From: Chloroflexota bacterium
GTDB taxonomy: Bacteria; Chloroflexota; Dehalococcoidia; JABGRK01
Assembly: GCA_018648325.1 (NCBI GenBank)
Contig: JABGRK010000012.1
Span: 1 to 64,000 of the forward strand
Direction: 5' to 3'
DNA: 64,000 nt
This document shows positions 17,085 to 24,764 of the stretch, one piece after another (position 1 is the first letter of the stretch; each line of letters opens with the position of its first letter). Made by a program: the position numbers and the translations under genes. The notes under the pieces were generated by a model. It did not search any database. It was not told the origin of the DNA and was given only the letters and a program-made list of their open reading frames with translations.

Positions 17085-18182
17085 TCATAGTTTTTCATCC
17101 TCATAGCCAATCTCTTTTGCGATCTTCCTTATTTGGTCTATTGTTGTGCGCACTCTGGGAACGCCGCCGATTTTTTTGGTTTTTGTGAAGCCCATTTTCT
17201 TCAACTGAGTGCTGATGGTCTTGGAATGTATATATGGGATTTCTTTTCTCACGATTTCTGTGATAGAGGGCAAGGGAAGAGGGATTTGATCAATTTTATT
17301 CGGCATTAGCCCTATCCCAGACACGTCGCAATATGCCTCAATCAGTGCACTGAAAATCACCATCTCAATCTCGAATTGCTGCCCCTCCGCCAGTCTGTCC
17401 GTCATTTCTACTACTCTGTCCTGTGCCCATCCTAGCCAGTCGTCATCCCCAATGCCATTGGCAATCCGGATGAGTGGCTCCCATGTATCGAAAGCAGGGC
17501 CGGTTGTTTTTGTGCTATTAAATTCATCTGGCACCTGCCCAAAGTTACGTGGAGGCAAAGAGAGGGTTTTGAGATAGGTTTCATCCAGAAGTAAGAAATG
17601 TTTACCCCGTTGGTGCTTGATATTGATAACAATGCTACGACGATCAGCAGCCATGTCTACCATCTCGTGGCGATCGTGAAGTATAGTAGCGCCAAATGTA
17701 CCAAACTTAATGGTTTCCCATTGTTTACTTTTATTTTGTACTGTAACAGCAACCTGAGCAGTCCTTTTCTTATCTACTCGATTAATTAAGTAAGACTCCA
17801 ATTCCTTCCGGTTGGGGAATAAATCTCCCTCTTCAATTATTGCTGTCTTATTCTCCGCTTTGCCGAGTTCGTTGCGAAGCGTAACGCTCGTGATTCTTTG
17901 ATGACCTATTATCCTATATGGTTCGTAGCACAAGGCACAAAGAATATCCATCAGCCTACTTTTACCTGAACCTTTCTGTCCTACAATCTCTAAGTTTGGC
18001 ATCCAGTTTATTTCATTCAACTTATGGGTGGCCATGCAGTAATAGATACAGGTCTTTCCCCAGTCCTTGTTTAGACCGCACACATTTTCGATGAGTTTGG
18101 CCAGTTGTCGTATTGCTTCCTGCTCCGGTGTTATCGTCATTGGTGAATCATCAGGTTCGAAATCATTACGTGTTTTCGTCAT
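17085..18182 (-). CDS. P-loop ATPase, replication/helicase-like, of an integrative element
   Basis: The 365-aa product carries a Walker A motif, GQKGSGKS (about residues 68-75), and a Walker B-like TAIIEEGDLF, followed by conserved-looking arginines (MAADRRSIVINIKHQRG). This is the layout of the AAA/DUF3987-like helicase part of phage and plasmid primases. There is no primase domain at the N-terminus. The C-terminal 80 residues look like a winged helix (IHSKTISTQLKKMGFTKTKK). It is preceded by GGGGGC 4 nt before the ATG. Within the minus-strand group it is the best candidate for the element's replication protein. Confidence 0.65.
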   Translation of the reverse strand: MTKTRNDFEPDDSPMTITPEQEAIRQLAKLIENVCGLNKDWGKTCIYYCMATHKLNEINWMPNLEIVGQKGSGKSRLMDILCALCYEPYRIIGHQRITSVTLRNELGKAENKTAIIEEGDLFPNRKELESYLINRVDKKRTAQVAVTVQNKSKQWETIKFGTFGATILHDRHEMVDMAADRRSIVINIKHQRGKHFLLLDETYLKTLSLPPRNFGQVPDEFNSTKTTGPAFDTWEPLIRIANGIGDDDWLGWAQDRVVEMTDRLAEGQQFEIEMVIFSALIEAYCDVSGIGLMPNKIDQIPLPLPSITEIVRKEIPYIHSKTISTQLKKMGFTKTKKIGGVPRVRTTIDQIRKIAKEIGYEDEKL

Positions 18183-18214
18183 TTTGCCCCCTATTCAATC
18201 AAATTTGAGAAATA

Positions 18215-18886
18215 TTACGATATGTGCGGTTCATCTGATGACATGCCTTGAAATTCTCTCCACGCTTGTATATCAGTGATACAATTTTCGCAGTCTTGCG
18301 CGAGTACGTGGAACCTATTTATAGTCATGTTGAGCTTGTCAATCACTTCCTGTCGTTCCTGCCGCGTCCACGTATGGAAATGGTCCATAACGTTTTTAAT
18401 CTTGACTGATATTATTTTGAGATCAAAACCGAGCAAGTTTTCGGGTGGTCTGGTTTCAAAAACCTTGTCGTTAGATGATTTCGATAGTGAATCACGTAGG
18501 GCATCATAATCAAGACAGTGCTCCCTGAAATCGTTAAAACTTAACGATTTGTTGTAGGCTTTTTCTAATCCTTGACGTACATGCTCTTCATTTATTTTTT
18601 CAGGTTCATGGAGAATACCAGCCCACACTAGAAATTTTTTTGCTCTTTCTTTTCGGTTTCTAGCTGTTGAAATTGTGAAACCGCACTTAAAAAGATATGG
18701 ATACAATGTCCCGTGTTTTAGGCAGAGGTATGCTCGCCATAGCTCAAGTCCACACTTTACTTGTGCATCAAGTTTTTTGCTTTCAAACACGTGTATACGG
18801 TTAATACTCTCATCAGCTGAGAAGGGACTTTCCCAGTAGTTATCACCACTTGCTTTAGTCGGTTTGTCTTGTACTTGTGCTGTCAT
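18215..18886 (-). CDS. Hypothetical protein of an integrative element, 223 aa
   Basis: I do not recognise a family. The sequence is mostly helical with no signal peptide or membrane segment. The part RNRKERAKKFLVWAGI is strongly basic and could contact DNA. It is the first gene of the group that continues with the ATPase gene 32 nt downstream, so the two are probably co-transcribed and work together. Confidence 0.5.
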   Translation of the reverse strand: MTAQVQDKPTKASGDNYWESPFSADESINRIHVFESKKLDAQVKCGLELWRAYLCLKHGTLYPYLFKCGFTISTARNRKERAKKFLVWAGILHEPEKINEEHVRQGLEKAYNKSLSFNDFREHCLDYDALRDSLSKSSNDKVFETRPPENLLGFDLKIISVKIKNVMDHFHTWTRQERQEVIDKLNMTINRFHVLAQDCENCITDIQAWREFQGMSSDEPHIS

Positions 18887-18952
18887 TGTTTTACTCCTTT
18901 AGTCTCTATTTAGTTTTACATTCTATGTAAGAATGTAAAATCCACTCGTGTA

Positions 18953-19540
18953 CTATGTATAAATTTCATCCACCTCCTTCAAGGCACGTCTTCTGTCACT
19001 TCGTACGTATGCTTCTGCAGACGATAGGCGTGCCCATCCTAAGAGATATTGAAGTGATGCGCTGCTAATGCCTCTGTGTGCAAGCTCAATAGCACAGGTA
19101 CTTCTAAGGCAGTGAGGGTAGCTGTTGTGCAAAATCTTAGCTTGATTAGCGAGTTGTTTGACCTTTTGCCATAGCCGTTGCCTAGTTAAGCTAATGCCAT
19201 CATGTGAATACAAGTATTCTTCTAGTATCGATCGCAGTTGTGGATGAATTCTGATGGTTCGTGCACCATGCTTTGTCTTCGGGCGCCATTCGCCATCGCG
19301 TTTCTGTGTGCACTCCCAGCAGGCGCAGAATTGCCTAATTGGAACCGTGATATTGTTTTCGTCAAAGTTGACCCATGAGCGCTTCAGATGGGCCAGTTCG
19401 GAGACTCTCAGTCCAGCTAGCAGCAGACAGCCAATGATAAACTTATCTCTGATGCTGATACATACCAGCAAAAGATCATCAGCTTGCTGTGGGTTGAGTG
19501 CGTCTTCTTTGCAGGAGAGGCCTTTGTGTTTACCGGGCAT
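18953..19540 (-). CDS. Short tyrosine recombinase (catalytic domain only)
   Basis: At 195 aa this is only the catalytic half of a tyrosine recombinase, comparable in length to FimB-type invertases. The residues are present: R45 in GLRVSEL, lysine in RPKTKHG, H143 and R146 in PHCLRST, W169 in LGWARLSS, and Y178 in AYVRSD. An insert with C72, C74 and C77 (FCACWECTQKRDGEW) before the beta-hairpin lysine looks like the metal-binding insert seen in some archaeal integrases. It ends next to the dxr promoter and may act on the site at 19645. It could also be a truncated remnant of a longer integrase. Confidence 0.75.
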   Translation of the reverse strand: MPGKHKGLSCKEDALNPQQADDLLLVCISIRDKFIIGCLLLAGLRVSELAHLKRSWVNFDENNITVPIRQFCACWECTQKRDGEWRPKTKHGARTIRIHPQLRSILEEYLYSHDGISLTRQRLWQKVKQLANQAKILHNSYPHCLRSTCAIELAHRGISSASLQYLLGWARLSSAEAYVRSDRRRALKEVDEIYT

Positions 19541-19600
19541 AACAGGCCTCGGTATCGAGCTTATGGTTTAATAATGCCTGTAAGTGAGGCTTGCCTTCAA

Positions 19601-19618
19601 AAGTCCGTTCTAGGACTT
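19601..19618. other. Short inverted repeat near dxr
   Basis: AAGTCC and GGACTT form a 6-bp stem with a 6-nt loop, 35 nt before dxr and 60 nt after the start of the recombinase gene. It could be a recombinase binding arm or part of the dxr promoter region. No T-run follows, so it is not a terminator. Confidence 0.35.
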
Positions 19619-19644
19619 GCATTTTACTTTCGTCTGTCGAATAA

Positions 19645-19654
19645 TACGTGTTAT
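19645..19654. other. Candidate right attachment core (attR)
   Basis: Second copy of TACGTGTTAT (first at 46-55). It overlaps the first two bases of the dxr start codon. If real, the island entered precisely at the 5' end of dxr. Confidence 0.3.
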
Positions 19655-20777
19655 GGGTGATATAAAGCAAATTGCTGTACTGGGCAGTACCGGTTCTGTT
19701 GGCGTGCAAACGCTGGATGTGGTACGAGCCTTTCCCGATAGGCTCAAGGTGGTAGCGCTGTCTGCCGGCAATAACGCTGATCTACTATCAAAACAAATAT
19801 CAGAATTTAAGCCGAAGTTTGCCTCACTTGCGAGCGGCGCTTTACCCTCTGGCGTTACACATTTATCTATTGAAGAGATTGCGGCTCACCCCGACGTTGA
19901 TCTGGTCGTAATTGCCACGGCGGGTAAGGCGGGGCTGGCTCCTACGCTGGCTGCCATACGCGCCGGTAAAAACGTTGCATTGGCCAACAAAGAGGTTTTG
20001 GTTATGGCCGGCCAGATTGTTATGGCCAAGGCGCGTCAGTACGGCGTACAGATATATCCTATTGACAGCGAGCACAGTGCCATATGGCAGTGCCTTGGTG
20101 GCGAAGATCGACAGGATATACGTCAGATTTTGCTTACTGCTTCCGGTGGGCCGTTCCGCAATTTATCGATCGAAAAGTTATTAAAAGTTACTGCCAAAGA
20201 TGCACTCAAACATCCCACGTGGAGCATGGGTAAAAAGGTTACGATTGATTCTGCCACGCTGATGAACAAGGGCCTGGAGGTTATAGAGGCGTGCTGGCTG
20301 TTTGACATTTCAGTTGATAAGATCAAGGTTGTTATTCATCCTGAGAGTATAATTCATTCCATGGTGGAGTTTGCTGATGGATCGACCAAGGCGCAGTTGG
20401 GGGTGCCCGACATGAGGCTGCCGATTCAATACGCATTGTCATACCCTCAACGTTGGTCCGCTCAAACGCTGCCCCGTATCAATTTTGATGAACTGAAATC
20501 ACTTAACTTTGATCGGCCGGATGTGACACGTTTCCCCTGTTTACGTTTAGCTATTGAGGCCATGGAAAAGGGCGGAACTTATCCCGCAGTACTTAGTGCT
20601 GCCGATGATGTTGCAGTGGCGTTGTTTATAAATGGTAAAATAGGGTTTATGGATATACCCGCATTTGTAGAAAGTACGATGAGCAAACATCGGTCTGTAG
20701 ATAATCCGACACTTAAGCAGATACTTGATGCAGATGAGTGGGCCAGAGAGGAAACTTTGAGCGTGACAGGATCATGA
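19653..20777 (+). CDS. dxr: 1-deoxy-D-xylulose 5-phosphate reductoisomerase
   Basis: Second step of the MEP isoprenoid pathway: converts DXP to MEP with NADPH in the cytosol. The 374-aa product has the NADPH-binding GSTGSVGVQT at the N-terminus, NKEVLVMAG, SEHSAIWQCL, ASGGPFR, HPTWSMGKKVTIDSATLMNK and HPESIIHSMVEF, all hallmarks of Dxr. Start: ATG 19653, matching the usual N-terminus; there is no ribosome binding site, and a weak TTGCAT-18-ATAATA promoter ends just before it, so translation may be leaderless. It overlaps rseP by 4 bp (ATGA). In related genomes a cdsA-type gene usually precedes dxr; here an element does. Confidence 0.95.
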   Translation: MGDIKQIAVLGSTGSVGVQTLDVVRAFPDRLKVVALSAGNNADLLSKQISEFKPKFASLASGALPSGVTHLSIEEIAAHPDVDLVVIATAGKAGLAPTLAAIRAGKNVALANKEVLVMAGQIVMAKARQYGVQIYPIDSEHSAIWQCLGGEDRQDIRQILLTASGGPFRNLSIEKLLKVTAKDALKHPTWSMGKKVTIDSATLMNKGLEVIEACWLFDISVDKIKVVIHPESIIHSMVEFADGSTKAQLGVPDMRLPIQYALSYPQRWSAQTLPRINFDELKSLNFDRPDVTRFPCLRLAIEAMEKGGTYPAVLSAADDVAVALFINGKIGFMDIPAFVESTMSKHRSVDNPTLKQILDADEWAREETLSVTGS

Positions 20778-21829
20778 CGGTTATTATTACACTACTAATT
20801 TTTGTTGTTATCCTTGGTGTTATTGTTTTTGTGCACGAGCTGGGTCATCTGCTGATGGCCAAGTGGCGCGGTGTAAAGGTTGATGAGTTTGGCATCGGAT
20901 TTCCTCCCCGGCTTTTTTCATTCAAAATGGGTGAAACCAGGTATTCGCTGAATCTGATACCTCTGGGCGGCTTTTGTAAAATGGCGGGCGAGCAGGACGT
21001 TGAGGAAGAGCGCGGTTTGCAGAGTAAAGGGTATGGCTCTCGCCTACTGGTATTTGCGGCCGGATCGATAATGAACCTGCTATTGCCGTTTTTACTAGCG
21101 ATCATTGCGGTTTCTGTTCCACATCCTGTTGATGTGGAGGGAGTTAAAATATTCAGCGTACTGGATGACTCTGCAGCTGCTACTGCCGGGCTTCAGGCGG
21201 ACGATATACTGATTACGGCCAATGGGCAGGAGCTGATTGTTACAGATGATTTCAGCAGGATACTGAACGCAACTCCAGATGCTCCGTTGGTGCTTGAGAT
21301 AGAAAGAGACGACGCTCCGCAGACAATAACGATTAATCCTCCATATGCGGTTGAGGATGAGGTTTCAAAGGCGGGGGTGAGCATTACCGTGACTAATTAT
21401 GTAATGGGATCGGTTTCCGGTTGGCAGGCCATACCTACTGGTTTTAGCGAAGCGGGACGTATGTATGCAGGTTTTGGTCAATGGATCAAAGGACTTGTTA
21501 CCGGTCAGGAGAAGATAGAACTGCATGGCCCTATAGGTATTGCTCAAGGTACGGGCGAGATAAGGCAGTATGGTACTTATTATGTGCTGATGTGGGCGGC
21601 GATGATAAGCATGTCAATTGGAATAATGAATCTGCTGCCGATGCCGGTTTTTGATGGTGGACATATTTTGTTTGTACTAATTGAGATGGCCCGTCGGGGC
21701 AAGCGTGTATCGCTTAAGAACCGGATGAAGGCGCAGATGGTAGGATTGGTACTCATATTAACGTTGTTTTTCGTTGTGGGCTATCAGGATATATTGCGAC
21801 TTATCTCTGGTGAGAGTATGCTTCTGTGA
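20774..21829 (+). CDS. rseP: RIP metalloprotease RseP/site-2 protease
   Basis: Intramembrane zinc protease that cleaves anti-sigma factors or other membrane substrates. HELGH at residues 21-25 lies in the first membrane helix; a PDZ domain follows (about 120-200, with GLQADDILITANGQEL), and the NLLPMPVFDGGHI motif in a later helix supplies the third zinc ligand aspartate. Length 351 aa is normal for the family. The start is ATG 20774, overlapping the dxr stop; the frame extends upstream into dxr, but that part is not needed. The stop overlaps the ispG start (GTGA). The dxr-rseP-ispG order is common in Gram-positives and Chloroflexota. Confidence 0.93.
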   Translation: MTVIITLLIFVVILGVIVFVHELGHLLMAKWRGVKVDEFGIGFPPRLFSFKMGETRYSLNLIPLGGFCKMAGEQDVEEERGLQSKGYGSRLLVFAAGSIMNLLLPFLLAIIAVSVPHPVDVEGVKIFSVLDDSAAATAGLQADDILITANGQELIVTDDFSRILNATPDAPLVLEIERDDAPQTITINPPYAVEDEVSKAGVSITVTNYVMGSVSGWQAIPTGFSEAGRMYAGFGQWIKGLVTGQEKIELHGPIGIAQGTGEIRQYGTYYVLMWAAMISMSIGIMNLLPMPVFDGGHILFVLIEMARRGKRVSLKNRMKAQMVGLVLILTLFFVVGYQDILRLISGESMLL

Positions 21830-22872
21830 TCGAGCGCAGGTTAGCAAGGTCGATTCAGGTTGGTGGTGTTACCGTCGGTGGCACTGCTCCTGTCATCGTT
21901 CAATCTATGACCAACACTGATACGCGCAATACATCTGCTACGGTTGATCAGATTGCACGTCTTGCAAGTTTAGGCTGTGAGATAGTACGCATTGCCGTGC
22001 CTGATATGCAGGCGGCCCAAACACTGGCCGAAATAAAAAAAGGCTCATCCATCCCAATCATTGCTGACATTCACTTTGATTATCGTTTGGCACTTGCTGC
22101 TATGGAAAGCGGTGTTGACCAGGTGCGCATAAATCCGGGCAACATTGGCGATGATGATCGCGTTCGTGCAGTTGTTAACGCTGCCAAAGATCGAAACATC
22201 CCCATTCGCATTGGTGTAAACGCCGGCAGTTTGCCAAAAGATGCCGATGCTGGTAAATCGCAATCTGAGCAGATGGTTGACGCTGTACTCAAAGAGGTCA
22301 GGCTGCTGGAGGCCGCTGGATTTGAGGATATAGAGATATCCTGTAAATCATTTGATGTGCCCACTACGGTGGAGGCCAATCGCAAGATATCGCAAGTTGT
22401 CCAATATCCACTTCACCTTGGTATCACCGAGGCGGGATTGCCAAGCAGCGGTTCAGTGCGAACGGCTGTCGGACTCGGTATTTTGCTGTACGAGGGCATA
22501 GGTGATAGCCTGCGTGTTTCCTTAAGCGGCGATCCGGCTGTTGAAATACCTGTGGCCTATGACATACTCAAGTCGCTCAACCTGCGGCAGAGAGGGCCAA
22601 CGCTGGTTTCCTGTCCGTCGTGCGGACGTGCCGACGTGGACGTTGCCGCATTGGCGCTTGCTGTTAACGATCGATTGTCTAAGATGACCAAGGTTGTTAC
22701 TGTTGCGGTGATGGGCTGCGAGGTGAACGGGCCGGGCGAGGCGCGCCACGCCGATGTTGGCGTTGCTTGCGGCAAGGGCAGGGGCGCTATCTTTTGCAAG
22801 GGCGAGATTGTTCGAACGGTTCAGGAAAAGGATTTGCTTGAGGCGTTGATGGAAGAGGTCCAAAAGGTTTAA
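21826..22872 (+). CDS. ispG: 4-hydroxy-3-methylbut-2-enyl diphosphate synthase (IspG/GcpE)
   Basis: Penultimate enzyme of the MEP pathway, an Fe-S enzyme converting MEcPP to HMBPP. The 348-aa product begins with the typical substrate barrel (GTAPVIVQSMTNTDTRN) and ends with the [4Fe-4S] ligands: SCPSCGR and GCEVNGPGEA. This is the short bacterial form. The start is GTG 21826, overlapping the rseP stop by 4 bp, so it depends on translational coupling. With dxr it covers two MEP steps in one transcript. Confidence 0.95.
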   Translation: MIERRLARSIQVGGVTVGGTAPVIVQSMTNTDTRNTSATVDQIARLASLGCEIVRIAVPDMQAAQTLAEIKKGSSIPIIADIHFDYRLALAAMESGVDQVRINPGNIGDDDRVRAVVNAAKDRNIPIRIGVNAGSLPKDADAGKSQSEQMVDAVLKEVRLLEAAGFEDIEISCKSFDVPTTVEANRKISQVVQYPLHLGITEAGLPSSGSVRTAVGLGILLYEGIGDSLRVSLSGDPAVEIPVAYDILKSLNLRQRGPTLVSCPSCGRADVDVAALALAVNDRLSKMTKVVTVAVMGCEVNGPGEARHADVGVACGKGRGAIFCKGEIVRTVQEKDLLEALMEEVQKV

Positions 22873-22915
22873 ACTAAAGGCTGATTTTATCATTTCAAAA
22901 AAGGATTAATTTAGT

Positions 22916-24628
22916 ATGCGTGTATCTAATCTGTTTGGTAAAACGCTCAGGGATGTACCCAGCGATGCCGACACTGCAAGTCATCAACTACTGCTTAGAG
23001 CGGGCATGATTCATCAGGTAGCTGCCGGTGTATATGCCTATCTGCCGCTGGCATGGCGGGTGCATAAGAAGATTGAAAATATTATACGTGAAGAACTCGA
23101 TAAAATAGGCGGGCAGGAACTGCTTATGCCAACGTTGCAGCCGCATGAATTGTGGGAAAAGAGCGGACGCGATGTGGCCTTCGGGCAGGCGCTGTTCACG
23201 TTTGACGACCGCAGAGAACGCAAGATGGTACTTGCGCCCACGCATGAGGAAGTGGTTACGGAACTGGCACGCTATAATATACAAAGTTATCGTGATCTTC
23301 CGATGATGCTTTACCACATACAGACCAAGTTCCGCGACGAGCCACGGCCCAGAGGCGGTTTGGTGCGGGTACGCGAGTTTGCCATGAAGGACCTTTACAG
23401 TTTTGATGTCGATGTCGATGGTTTAGATGCGTCCTATGAAAAAGCGCTTCAGGCGTATAAGAACATATACTCTCGCTGTGGACTGGATTTCATCGTAGTT
23501 GAGGCCGATAGTGGTGCCATAGGTGGCAAGGGATCGCATGAATTCATGGTTATTGCCGAGACGGGCGAAGATGAGATTATCTTCTGCTCCAAGTGCGATT
23601 ACGCTGCCAACGAGGAGAAGGCTGTTTCTATAAAGCCGAGAGCTGCAAGCGATGAGCCGTTGCCTTATCAAGAGGTTGCCACTCCCGGAGCTAAAACCAT
23701 TGAAGAAGTGGTCTCATTTCTGGAAATACGCAAAAAACAGACACTCAAGGCGGTTTTCTATATCGCAGACGGCCAGTTTGTGTTCGTCACCATCAGGGGA
23801 GACCTTGATGTGAACGAGATTAAGCTTAAAAACGTGCTCAAATGCGCCGATTTGCGCCTTGCTACTGATGACGAGGTTAAGGCTGCGGGTGTCGTGGCCG
23901 GTTCCGCGTCGCTGATCGGACTTAAGGGCATTAAATCAGTTGCTGATGATTCTATTACGCTGGGTACCAACTTTGTGGTTGGGGCCAACAAACCGGACTA
24001 TCATCTCAAAAACGCCAATTACCCCAGAGATTTTGAAGTAGACCTTGTTACTGATATCGCTCTTGCCCGGCCCAAACAAAGTTGCATCAAGTGCGGAGGC
24101 AAACTCAAGTCTGTCAGAGGCATCGAAGTGGGGCATGTATTCAAGCTGGGCACGGTTTATAGCCAGCGTTCCGGCGCCTACTATCTGGATAGTGATGGCA
24201 ATCAGAATCCGGTGGTTATGGGCTGCTATGGCATTGGTGTGGGCAGGTTGCTGGCGGCTGCTATAGAGCAGAACCACGATGACAGAGGCATTGTATGGCC
24301 GGTACCGATTGCACCGTATCAGGTTTACCTGTGCGCTTTGAATATGGACCGCTCTGATGAAGTGGTGCAAGCCGCTGACCGGATTTATGGTGAGCTACAG
24401 GAAGCTGGAGTTGAAGTATTGTTTGATGATCGCAACGAGTCTCCCGGTATTAAGTTCAACGATGCGGATTTGCTGGGAATACCTCTTCGTTTGCTGGTCA
24501 GTACCAAAAGCCTGCAAAACGGTGGGCTTGAGGTCAAGGCAAGAGGCGACAAAGAGTCTGAGCTAGTATCAATTGAGACTGCGGTAGATAGTGTAAAAGC
24601 ACTCATTGACAAATTTTACAATCGGTAG
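22916..24628 (+). CDS. proS: Prolyl-tRNA synthetase
   Basis: Class II synthetase charging tRNA-Pro. The 570-aa product is the bacterial type, with an editing insertion (about 230-390, YbaK-like) between motifs 2 and 3. Visible motifs are the N-terminal RAGMIHQVAAGVYAYLPLAW, FRDEPRPRGGLVRVREF (motif 2 region), PVVMGCYGIGVGRLLAA (motif 3) and a C-terminal anticodon-binding domain (VEVLFDDRNESPGIKFNDAD). It has AAAGGA 10 nt before the ATG. It is separated from ispG by 43 nt and probably shares its transcript. Confidence 0.95.
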   Translation: MRVSNLFGKTLRDVPSDADTASHQLLLRAGMIHQVAAGVYAYLPLAWRVHKKIENIIREELDKIGGQELLMPTLQPHELWEKSGRDVAFGQALFTFDDRRERKMVLAPTHEEVVTELARYNIQSYRDLPMMLYHIQTKFRDEPRPRGGLVRVREFAMKDLYSFDVDVDGLDASYEKALQAYKNIYSRCGLDFIVVEADSGAIGGKGSHEFMVIAETGEDEIIFCSKCDYAANEEKAVSIKPRAASDEPLPYQEVATPGAKTIEEVVSFLEIRKKQTLKAVFYIADGQFVFVTIRGDLDVNEIKLKNVLKCADLRLATDDEVKAAGVVAGSASLIGLKGIKSVADDSITLGTNFVVGANKPDYHLKNANYPRDFEVDLVTDIALARPKQSCIKCGGKLKSVRGIEVGHVFKLGTVYSQRSGAYYLDSDGNQNPVVMGCYGIGVGRLLAAAIEQNHDDRGIVWPVPIAPYQVYLCALNMDRSDEVVQAADRIYGELQEAGVEVLFDDRNESPGIKFNDADLLGIPLRLLVSTKSLQNGGLEVKARGDKESELVSIETAVDSVKALIDKFYNR

Positions 24629-24675
24629 CACAATGGGAGCGGCTTTGTACGATGCTTGCATAACAGGCTGAATCG

Positions 24676-24684
24676 TGATACAAT
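24676..24684 (+). promoter_or_regulatory. Extended -10 promoter ahead of nusA
   Basis: TGATACAAT (-10 at 24679-24684) lies about 80 nt before nusA and upstream of the attenuator hairpin, so transcripts from it must pass that hairpin. Confidence 0.5.
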
Positions 24685-24713
24685 TCGAAGGTTAAGAGGA
24701 TAGGGATTATGTG

Positions 24714-24735
24714 AGTGGGTCGGACCCACTTTTTT
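24714..24735 (+). terminator. Intrinsic terminator/attenuator in the nusA leader
   Basis: AGTGGGT pairs with ACCCACT (7 bp, loop CGG), followed by six T residues. It sits between the promoter at 24676 and nusA at 24765. It may end proS transcripts and also attenuate nusA, whose product changes termination efficiency, allowing feedback. Confidence 0.75.
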
Positions 24736-24764
24736 GTTAGGTAAAGGAGATCGAAAAAGCAAAA

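Noticed and set aside
1190-18182. Shared N-terminal DFEPD-(A/D)-S motif in the integrase and the ATPase
   Set aside because: Only seven residues, encoded by different codons, and the proteins are otherwise unrelated; probably chance.
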